Shown one piece after another: positions 55,542 to 64,000 of a stretch of DNA of 64,000 nt. A program made the translations under genes and the position numbers. Origin of the DNA: Siphonodentalium dalli. Lineage: Eukaryota; Mollusca; Scaphopoda; Gadilida; Siphonodentaliidae. The DNA lies in contig CP136065.1 in NCBI GenBank assembly GCA_032622095.1, positions 64,403,094 to 64,467,093 on the forward strand. The letters run 5' to 3'. The first letter of the stretch is position 1; every line of letters begins with the position of its first letter. Below the pieces are notes generated by a model that did not search any database, had not been told where the DNA came from, and was given only the letters and a program-made list of their open reading frames with translations.

Positions 55542-58500
55542 AATATCAGTTTCTTAAACTGGAATGATGCGCTTACATACCACTAAGTGAATGGTGTTAG
55601 CTGGTGTTGATTATTTTAACACTATCAAATACCTTATTAGGATGAATAAAAGATCCAATGAGCAGAATTGGAACCCATGCCTCACCAGCACACGGCACTT
55701 ATCAACGAAGATACACCATTTTTTAAAATTATTATTTTCATCCCATTAATATTGTATTGTCATAAGCTAATACAGTTCAGACCATACGCTTGTCGCATGT
55801 AGTACTTAGTCAAAATGTATACCTGTTTTGAAAATTAAACTGAATAAAGTCAAGTCGGCGATTTATCGAAATCATATTCAACTCCTAACAGCATGTTTCA
55901 AGATCTGTCATCAATGTGTTTTGAGAAAAAAAAGATGTTTTCAGTCATGAGTGCCAATAACACAGCCAGTAAGCGTTGGGGCAAAATACCAATTTGAAGA
56001 AAGAAAGCATTAGAATGGTACCCCTCTCTATGATAAATAAATTACCATTTCTACTGATTTCATTGAATGAGGTGATAATGGCCAGGTTCAGCCAACCATT
56101 CGTTTAACTTGTAACATGTGCTACTGTGGTATACTTGTATGGATACACACTTGGCAGGAGAAGTCGTGAGATTTACGGCACCAAAGCTACACGTTTTGAG
56201 ATATCGGCCCAATTTGTAGTGCTCAGAATGTGTAAACATAATCTTGTGGTAAGCGACATGTCCAAAATGCAACAGCCGATATGCTTAATTGACTTCAATC
56301 AAGACACACGGAAACATTTGAATCTCCTATATTACTGCATGAATAGTGTTGGTTTCTCACTATAGAAAATCTTATCAGAAGATTGGATTATTCCATTTTG
56401 CTGCTACACATTTGACACAAAACTTCCAAATGGCTTGACCAGCATGTAAGTGTAGGCGGAATGTTGGCATGAATCAGGTTACTTTATTTGGCAATGGCAA
56501 TACAAGTTATATTGGCTATACCTTGCTAATATTCTTCATAATATACTGAAGATAATTTGATGGTTTTATTATCAAAATTAAAAAAGTTTCATACTTAAGA
56601 GTTGGTATTAGCAGACAAAGTCCTGAAATTACAGAATTGAAGAGTTGTTCAGTCTTCATGAGTGAGATATCAGACCACCTTCTGTATTTGGGTAGCCCAG
56701 TCCCAGGATAAGAATATATTGTCATTGCTAGATATACGTGTAGGTCACGCTTTTCACAGCTGTTAGAGTACAGTGACTTCTCTTGACATTGACCACCACA
56801 ATACGGATACATAATATGGATATTCTAGACATCAATATAGACAAGAGCACTGGTGTCCCAATTTCGGGATAGATACGTAGAATACACTGCCCCAGATGAC
56901 TCGCAAATTCCTCCCAAATCCAACGACACAGGTAAACTAGAGGAATAGTCATATACCGGTGTATGTTATCTGGTCACCACTAAACTGTGGCACTTTGACT
57001 AAAGTCCTATCTTTCGCTATGCCACTACATGGGCTATCCTAGATGCTGATGATCAGAGGCCAAACAAATGTATGGTTTGCATGGATATGTGTTATTATGT
57101 GCGGTGGGTACTTTAGCTGACCAATTAATGCTGGAATCAGTGATTTGACCCCTGCTTTCGTCCACCACGATGGACATGCACCCAGTTCCTAGATACCACC
57201 CACTACTTTGGGAACTATTGAGGTACCGGATAACATAATATGGGGAGACTATAGACATCCAGTTCCCCGACATCGCTGTTCTGTTCTGGCAATATGACCA
57301 ACAACTTTCTGAATACCGACACTATAATGAGATACGGTAACGTGCCACTGATGTGAATATCCAGTCATTGTACATGTTATGCGGCCCATTGATACATAGA
57401 TATACTAGTATATAGGCCATCCCTAGCTGATGACCATTTCACACATTGTCTACTAAATCGGAGATGTAAACACCAGAGAGCCAGCCTTGCTTGCTTTTGG
57501 ATTCAGTGGCATAGCATTTTGACACTCTAAACAAGCAATGACATATTTTGTCTGCGAAAAAAAATATTATTATAGCATTGTTTGCACATTTCTTTCAAAA
57601 CTAAACTTCCTTTTTTCAAGAGAAAACCAATACATGTTACCAAGTAATACCAACAGGGTATATCTGAGGAATTGGTGAATCGAAGGGTATGCTATATCAC
57701 AATGCTAGTCTCTAGTTCGGCGACCAGAGTGATGGCCAGTAGACGATATACCACATAACAACCACAAGTCTCTAACCACACTGCTACAATTTATATGACA
57801 CAGTATATGTCTGCTCGTGTCCAACAAGGGGTGATTTTAGCACTATAACTGTCTGAACTTTCAAAGGACCAATTTCTTTAGTGTGGTGAGATCTCAACAG
57901 TCACTGGGAGCAAACTTTTTTTTTATCAATGAGCTCATTCTCAATTGATGTACGAGTAATCAGAATTAGCACATAACATGCACGTATGATATATATATTA
58001 CGGTCTCTTGTTTTTAGTAGGGAATATGTCTATATCCAATGCTCTTGTATCCACACTCTAGTTCTGTCTTTAGCATGACTTAATCTTTCGTAACAAGTTT
58101 TGATGCCAATAACATGATTGGTGATATTATATTCTGGACAACAGATCTCATTTATTGGGTGTGCATGTAATGGTAGTCATATTCTCATAATTGTTACCAA
58201 ATTGAATGCATGTCGGTTCAACATATTCAACATATAATCTGTCTATAAATTGCTGACATGTGATTTTACTGTCCTTTAATCCTGACCAGAAAATCGATTA
58301 CCATGTGATCATGCCAAGTTTTTTCCACCGCATGTAGTGCTTATGTGTCAAACATTTGGGTAATACATGTATTGTGCAATGCGTTGGGTGACTAAAATGA
58401 GAAAATGTTACTTTATAAAAGTAACATATTTTTTTGCAAAACTCTCTGAAAGCCTTGTTATCCATATACGACTGAACACATGTGCCTAAATGTATAACTT

Positions 58501-58685
58501 GGTGGCATCATGTTGGCATTTTATTTTGTGACTTTACAGGTATATTGAATTTTTGATCTTCTTACCAACATTTACTGAAATATATGTTCATTAATTGATA
58601 GAATTTCTGAGATTTCAGTAGTAGAATATATTTATGTAATTTCGGACCAATATCGAGGAATAATTCAGGCTCAGCTCACACCATT
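55542..58685. other. Three kilobases with no recognised feature
   Basis: Apparently single-copy AT-rich sequence. Short frames (for example 56126-56365 plus, 57034-57273 minus) carry no recognisable domain. If unique host sequence exists in this window, this is the best candidate stretch. Confidence 0.4.
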
Positions 58686-59340
58686 AACAATTTTATAAAA
58701 TTGAGTTTTGACCTTTGACCTTGACCTCAAGGTCATCTGGGTGAATTTAATGCTTGGGTCTCACTCTTGTAATGTACGCTGATATATATATGCAATACAA
58801 TGATGTGGAATGTGGTGGCATTTAGTGAGCATGTTAAATAGTTGGGCCTTTATATTCATTTGTTCATAGAATTTTTGCAATTATTCGGATGAACAACTGA
58901 CTTTTTGAGCTTAAATATGAAAGTTTTCGAGATCTTTGTAGATTTTGTTATAAATGTGACTAATATGGCCTATTTGAAGTCATATTTATGTAATTTTGAT
59001 ATGTATAAGTAATTTGTTGTCTTAAAAATGTTATAACTCATACCGCCATTTAAAAATTGAAATTTTGACCTTTGACCTCAAGGTCATCAAGGTCACTTTC
59101 ACGCTTGGGTCTCACTCTTATATTGACCCCCATATCACGAACTATGTGTATACCAAGTTTCATGCTTTTATCCAATTTTGCACACTTTGGCCATTTTTGG
59201 GACCTTAGAGCCTCTACTATGGTCAAACTACACACACGTACGAAGTTTCGTCCGGATCGGTCGAGAATCGTAGATTTGTATAAATGACAGACAAACAAAC
59301 ATACAGACAAACAGAGGTCTTCAAAATATATATGAGATAA
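58686..59340. repeat. Two diverged AGGTCA-type repeats plus SINE-like tail
   Basis: Units at ~58700-58790 and ~59060-59215 share TTTGACCTTTGACCTCAAGG, then TGGGTCTCACTCTT. The second runs on to ATCCAATTTTGCACACTT. From 59221 the tail AGTTTCGTC..GATCGGTCGA and ACAAACATACAGACAAACAG to ATATATGAGATAA matches 54110-54222. Confidence 0.6.
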
Positions 59341-59384
59341 TTGACCATATAGTTAAAGAAAAAAAATAAATATATTTTTTGGAG

Positions 59385-59720
59385 TTATGTCCCTGGGCCC
59401 ATCCCACATTTGACCCAGTGACCTCATTAGAACAAATCTGAACCCCAGTCACACAAGGATCCTTCATACCAAATATAAACCCATTTGACCTGATGGTATT
59501 TGAGAAGATGTTTAAAAGAATTACTATGGAGGGAAAGAGTTATGGCCCTGGCTTCGCAACTATTTGACCCAGTGACCTCATTTGAACAAATCTGAATATG
59601 AGTCACCTAGGGAACATCCACACCATATATGAACCCATTCGGTCATATGGTTCCAGAGGAGAAGTTTAAAAAATTGTTTACGAATGGACAGATGGACGGA
59701 CGAGGAGTGATGACTATAGC
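59385..59720. repeat. Diverged ~150 bp repeats (as at 52.7-53.1 kb)
   Basis: Two units begin GAGTTATGTCCCTGG and GAGTTATGGCCCTGG, with TTTGACCCAGTGACCTCATT, AACAAATCTGAA and TTTGAGAAGATGTTT. They are followed by ATGGACAGATGGACGGACGA. Confidence 0.6.
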
Positions 59721-59894
59721 TCCAACGGTTAAATTTGAAATTTTTTTTCATTCTTTTTTTTATTAAATTGAGCAAAGATTTAAATTTAACAACATTTTTT
59801 TTAAAAGAGTTATGTCCCTGGTATGATTTCATCTGGATAAGTGGTGGTTAAGAAAATAATATGAAACCGCCATACCTGAATTTAGTGTCTGACA

Positions 59895-60135
59895 TTAGCA
59901 GAATAAGGTCCCCAAAAGGTGAATTTAATGACACTATTCGGAAAGGCGGGCTAGCATCACCGAATTCATCCTCAGTCTGATTAGGACTCAAAGTTGATAC
60001 TTAGGATACTTCCCAGAAGATGAGGCCTAAGCAGAATTAGGTCCCTGGAGGGTGTATTTGGTGATGCTAGCCTGCTGTACTGGGTAGAAACACTAAATTC
60101 ACCCTCTGGGGACCTCATTCTGCAAATGTCAGACA
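59895..60135. repeat. Foldback family (GGTCCCCAGAGGGTGAATTT), copy 1
   Basis: AGCAGAATAAGGTCCCC...GGTGAATTTA at the left, a second head at ~60030, and the complement TAAATTCACCCTCTGGGGAC then CTCATTCTGC near 60095-60125. GTGTCTGACATTAGC occurs at ~59887 and its complement at ~60127. Fragments recur at ~60945-60985 and ~61350-61395, and a compact copy at 62752-62842. Confidence 0.65.
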
Positions 60136-60439
60136 CACTATGTCCAGACTTGACGAAATGAACAATGGACTATTCCTATTTATTCTTGTAGAATAGGTGT
60201 TTAACTAATGCCATGAACCTGTTTCAACAGGTGGATTAACTTAATATTGCACAGAGAACTGGAATAAAGAGTCATCAATCACAGTTTGACAGATTGTAAA
60301 CATGTCTGCAAGCAAGCAGTCTCTCGCCAGTAGTATCAAGTGTCCATAGTGATAAATTGTCTCCTTCAATAATACAGCATTCAGTGGTCATTTATCTCTT
60401 TAAATTCATAGTGCATGGCAAAGAGTTGTGAATGATCAA

Positions 60440-60545
60440 GGGCCATAACTCTTTTAAAATATATCGGATCAAACCCATATTTTAACTTGATCTGTATATA
60501 GCTGTCAAATTTGGTGTCGATCAGATGAAAAATGTTTGATTCATC
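60440..60545. repeat. Decayed 'ATAACTCCGTAAA' repeat unit
   Basis: CATAACTC, ATCAAACCCATATT, TTGATCTGTAT and AAAATGTTTGA occur in the order seen at 3776-4470. Confidence 0.5.
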
Positions 60546-60549
60546 CTGG

Positions 60550-61393
60550 CTTGGAATTACAAATTTCTTCGGCATAGTGTGTCAAACGTCTTGTTTCGGA
60601 CAATTTTCGTATTCAAAAATTACAAATCAATTGTCAATAAATGCTAACAAATATAATGTGTACATCACCGCTGGGCCATATATATCCTATGCACATCAAG
60701 TTTTATAGAACAAATATAATTTAAATATGTTTACTTACCATTTTATCGAGATTGTTTTCCTTTTGTTGTATAAATGCGAAAGAGCAGTGATTTTTTCGAA
60801 TACGCACTGGGGCTATTGTCGAATGCGGATCGGTTGCCACGGCGCTGTTGAGCCCCAGTGAGATTGACATTGTTTTCATTTACTTTCTGTTCAGTTTCTA
60901 TATCCTCTAATTTGGCGGATAGCCGGCCGTGCGGGATAGCATCAGTAAATTCACCCTCTAGGGACCTCATACTGCAAATGTCAGATAGATTCACCTATCT
61001 CCATGCTTGATTAATCCCGATAACCAAATTTATAAATAAACTGAAAGTTTTATGTCGAAAAGAAATGAATCAAGTCGAACGGGACTCAAATTCTATTTTG
61101 ATCAGACTTTCTCATATATAGACCATCTACGAATTTTCAAAAAATGCAGTCATTCAATAATTAATATCTCAAGTTATCGGGGTCGCAAAAAATTCCTATA
61201 CTCCCCATTTGCAGACCCATGAAATTTCTATTTTTAGTCGGGAGACAAAAATATTTACAAACAATTCTTTCCATGAGAAACTGGTTTATAGGACTATGGT
61301 ACAAACGCATCTAAACTTTACCTGTAGTGAGCAATCCTGGATTGTGGATAGTGTCTGACATTGACAGAAAGAGGTCCCCAGAGGGTTAATTTA
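60550..61393. other. Non-coding, with foldback fragments
   Basis: Only pieces of the GGTCCCCAGAGGG family (see 59895) are visible. The minus-strand frame 60743-60994 overlaps one of them and shows no domain. Confidence 0.4.
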
Positions 61394-61651
61394 CAGTCTC
61401 TTTGAAAACCCTAATGGATGTACATCTTAGATTTGTTGATTATATTTCATTTCTACGACAGTGCGGCAGTCCAAGCATGTGATAAACAGTTTCCAAATAT
61501 GGAGTGCATTCCTGGCACAGTAAATGTTTGAGAATCTTATTTAGAAATAGTTTCCAATGAAATGGAGGGTATCCCATAATTACAAAAAGTAATGTTAAAT
61601 CACAAGAGTTGAGACGTACATGTATTTCCATTAGGATTTTCAAAGAGACTG
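61394..61651. repeat. 258 bp TIR element (CAGTCTCTTTGAAAA)
   Basis: CAGTCTCTTTGAAAACCCTA continues to GGATGTACAT, and the complement CATGTATTTCCATTAGGATT then TTCAAAGAGACTG closes it. Arms are ~32 bp. No target duplication was identified. Confidence 0.65.
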
Positions 61652-61654
61652 GTT

Positions 61655-62196
61655 AAATATACCCAACAATCAAACAAGAGATTAGTGGTCTGTGTTCCTA
61701 CATCGGTCGGATAGTCATAATACAGATTGAGCATATGTTTCGATTCACTTTTCCACAACGCGGAATTTCATCCGGGAACGGCGTGATAAATAGATGGGCA
61801 AAATATATGCCTATTTTAAAAATGTGAATGGCCTGATTTGTCGAGGCCAGTAGCACCATTTCCATGGTCGTGCATGATATGTGCAAATTTTATAATACAG
61901 CATATTACATGCCACTTTAATGATTATTCTGATCCCGGAATTTATAGATTCCATCAATTTAGATCGGGTGACTTGTGCTGCTAATTTATTAGAGCAATTG
62001 TATCAGTCATAGTTTGAGCAAGCATAGTTAGTATATGCCTATTTTGTGCATTTTATATGCGGAATTATTTTGTATTTGCGTATTATATGCAACTTTGAAT
62101 GGCATGACCTGTCTGGGACAGCGCCTTCAAAGGTAGACACGAGCAATATAGGAACATGGAACACGGACCACTAATCTGTTGTTTGATTGTTGGGTA
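61655..62196. repeat. Inverted-repeat element with ~48 bp arms
   Basis: TATACCCAACAATCAAACAA then GAGATTAGTGGTC at the left has its complement GACCACTAATCTG then TTGTTTGATTGTTGGGTATA at the right. Inside, two related segments (TATGCCTATTTT..GAATGGCCTG and TATGCCTATTTTGTGC..GAATGGCATGACCTG) form a diverged internal repeat. It is adjacent to the preceding TIR element. Confidence 0.65.
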
Positions 62197-62514
62197 TAGT
62201 TCACAATAAAAAAAATTCCAAGAAAATTTACAAATACATGTACCTAAAATTAGTTTTGTCGTGTGAAATCGGACAGGGCATCTATCTAACTTGAAGCAGT
62301 ATTTTTGTTTATTCTGTAGAAAGCAGACAAGGTATTTTACCTAGACTCCTGTGAACGTCACAAGATTAAATACAAATTGAAATCACGCAAAAGGTTTGAT
62401 TCAATTCAATAATTTTTTGAGCCCTCCGTCAACTTTCTCTTGGTAAACTAAAATGTCCTTAAAACATTGACAATCTTGTTAACAGTTGGGATATAACAGC
62501 ATACATACATGTAT

Positions 62515-62735
62515 ACAGTGATGCCCTAAATAATCGACTCCTCAACCACAGCAGAATTATGGGTCATTTTTCACGATTAAGTCGGAAATATGGCTTGTTG
62601 CCATTCATCGGAAAGATCTCACTGAGCTTATCGATGAATGGCAACAAGCCATATTTCCGACAAAGTCATGAAAATTACCCATAATTCTGCTGTGTACACA
62701 CTGTTTAAGGAGTCGATTATTTATGGCATTAATGT
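62515..62735. mobile_element. Long-hairpin MITE, copy 4
   Basis: ACAGTGATGCCCTAAATAAT starts the left arm, and the right arm ends ATTATTTATGGCATTAATGT. The loop side adds an extra matched segment (CTTGTTGCCATTCATCGGAAAG / CTTATCGATGAATGGCAACAAG), so arms reach ~95 bp. This is the longest version of the family in the window. Confidence 0.75.
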
Positions 62736-62751
62736 ATGTGTGCCATTAGCA

Positions 62752-62842
62752 GAATGGGGTCCCCAGAGGGTGAATTTAGTGACACCATCCCGCACGGCAG
62801 ACTAGCATCACCAAGTTCACCCTCTGGAGCCCTCATTCTGCT
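62752..62842. repeat. Compact foldback (GGTCCCCAGAGGGTGAATTT), copy 2
   Basis: AGCAGAATGGGGTCCCCAGA then GGGTGAA is matched by TTCACCCTCTGGAGCCCTCA then TTCTGCT, enclosing ~40 bp with CCCGCACGGC. Confidence 0.7.
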
Positions 62843-63069
62843 TAGGCCCTAACTGCTATGAGAGCCATACATGTTGGATCAGATTGAAGTTCCAAGATGA
62901 AGTTGGTGACGTTCACCCAAATAGTCACCCACTAAGAATACTATAAGGGGAGAACCATTTATGAGAACCATCCTACACATGAGAACCATTATCAGCACTA
63001 CTCACCCATGCCTGACCCAAATGAAACCATGGCAACATCCAATCACAACGAAGCTTCTCCCCACAAACT

Positions 63070-63799
63070 GACTATTATATATTTTGGAAGATCTGTCTGT
63101 GTGTGTGTGTGTGTCTGTGTGTTCGCGATGGACTCGAAAACGGCCGAACCGATTTCGATGAAACTTGGTATGTGGGGGTATTTTCGACCGGGAACTGGCA
63201 TAGGCCTATTAATTTGCCCGTGCGACGTGACCTTGACATCGGGTAATTTCAAGGTCAAACGCCCAAATATCTCGGGATTTAGATGAAACTTGGTATGTGG
63301 GGGTATTTTCGGCCGAGGGGTGACATGAGCCTATTAATTTGCCTGTGCGACGTGACCTTGAAATAGGGTCATTTCAAGGTCAAACGCCCGAATATCACGG
63401 GATTTCGATGAAACTTGGTATGTGGGGTATTTTCGGCCGGGGAGTGGCATAGGCTCATTAATTTGCCCGTGCGACGTGACATTGACCTTGAAATCGAGTC
63501 AATTCAAGGTCAAATTGCCAATTTTGATTGGATTTCGACGAAATTTGATACATGGGGTTACTTTTGTCCATTGAGTGTTTTGGACGGGTCAAATCGTGAA
63601 CCCGACCTCACCTTGACCTTCTAAATGATCAATTCAAGGTCAAATCGGGTAAAACCGGATGGATTTCGATGGGCACGTTTGTCGGGTACTTTTGTCCGTG
63701 CAGTATTTTGGACTGATCAAATCGTGACCCCATTTGACCTTGACCTTTAAAATCGACAATTCAAGGTCAAAGCCCGGACGAAGTCGGGTCACCTTCTAG
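63070..63799. mobile_element. CTAG-bounded AGGTCA-rich element, copy 2 (reverse)
   Basis: Reverse orientation of 53618-54067. The window-left end holds TATTATATATTTTGGAAGAT and a TG microsatellite (63097-63120), and the window-right end is GAAGTCGGGTCACCTTCTAG. Between them three ~125 bp core units start with AAACTTGGTATGTGGGG at 63161, 63286 and 63411, and a diverged fourth starts at 63541. TCAAGGTCA occurs in most units. Frames across it are repeat artefacts. Confidence 0.7.
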
Positions 63800-64000
63800 T
63801 AGTATATAAAGGCGAGGTAATTCGTAATTTTTCACAAACCACATTTGGTCCTGAACGAGGATTTACAAGAATCGAAATGAGTGTACCGGTACCATATGGC
63901 AATGCATTAAGATTTTTACTGGTTTTTTTCCCTGGAGAATTCATTTTCTCATACCTAACATACTTTATGGGGACTGACCAGGTTTTCAGAATTGGGTAAA

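Overview
This window looks like repeat-rich animal nuclear DNA, most likely from a mollusc or another lophotrochozoan. It is AT-rich, has no bacterial operons and shows no intact conventional gene. The assignment rests on CCCTAA telomere-type repeats, APE-type non-LTR retrotransposon remains, a tRNA-like SINE, many TTAA-flanked MITEs, and families of diverged 120-190 bp repeats of a kind common in bivalves and gastropods. That is inference; no species is identified.

Layout. 1-20 kb is mostly non-coding and is studded with small inverted-repeat elements: TTAA-flanked MITEs at 495-1077, 5947-6064, 7341-7850 and 17639-18118, a long-hairpin family at 5379, 11285 and 13332, and clusters of a palindrome related to ATTTGCGCTTAAGCGCAAAT. 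At 19.78-20.08 kb the minus strand holds a broken cysteine-rich (CXC-like) coding remnant.

20.98-47.02 kb is the structural centre. A roughly 2.1 kb host repeat (called U here) ends in three CCCTAA telomeric repeats. In its first copy an 8.19 kb Mutator-like (MULE) DNA transposon has inserted, with ~280 bp terminal inverted repeats and a 9-10 bp target duplication. The MULE itself contains a TTAA MITE, two broken LINEs on the minus strand, and a remnant of its own transposase. A block of 12,484 bp covering most of the MULE and two U copies is then repeated in tandem almost without change (22057-34540 and 34541-47017). The result is two LINE-1 pseudogenes, two LINE-2 fragments, two MULE transposase remnants, two LINE-3 fragments, and four copies each of a 530 bp foldback and of the interstitial telomere repeat.

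47.14-51.94 kb is a 4.8 kb giant inverted-repeat element. Its arms are ~1.6 kb, and its spacer plus arms hold a decayed protein of an uncharacterised transposon-like metazoan family with EEADSR, RTVDxDIIV and GCDSTSxFxGKGK blocks. The order of these blocks resembles FEN1/XPG (PIN-like) nucleases. A 693 bp TIR element later landed in the left arm only.

52-64 kb is again non-coding: diverged tandem repeats, two opposite copies of a CTAG-bounded element with ~125 bp core repeats rich in AGGTCA, a 122 bp minisatellite, a SINE, and several further foldbacks. Nothing here works as a cellular pathway. The content is a layered record of transposition, nested insertion and segmental duplication, possibly in a subtelomeric setting.
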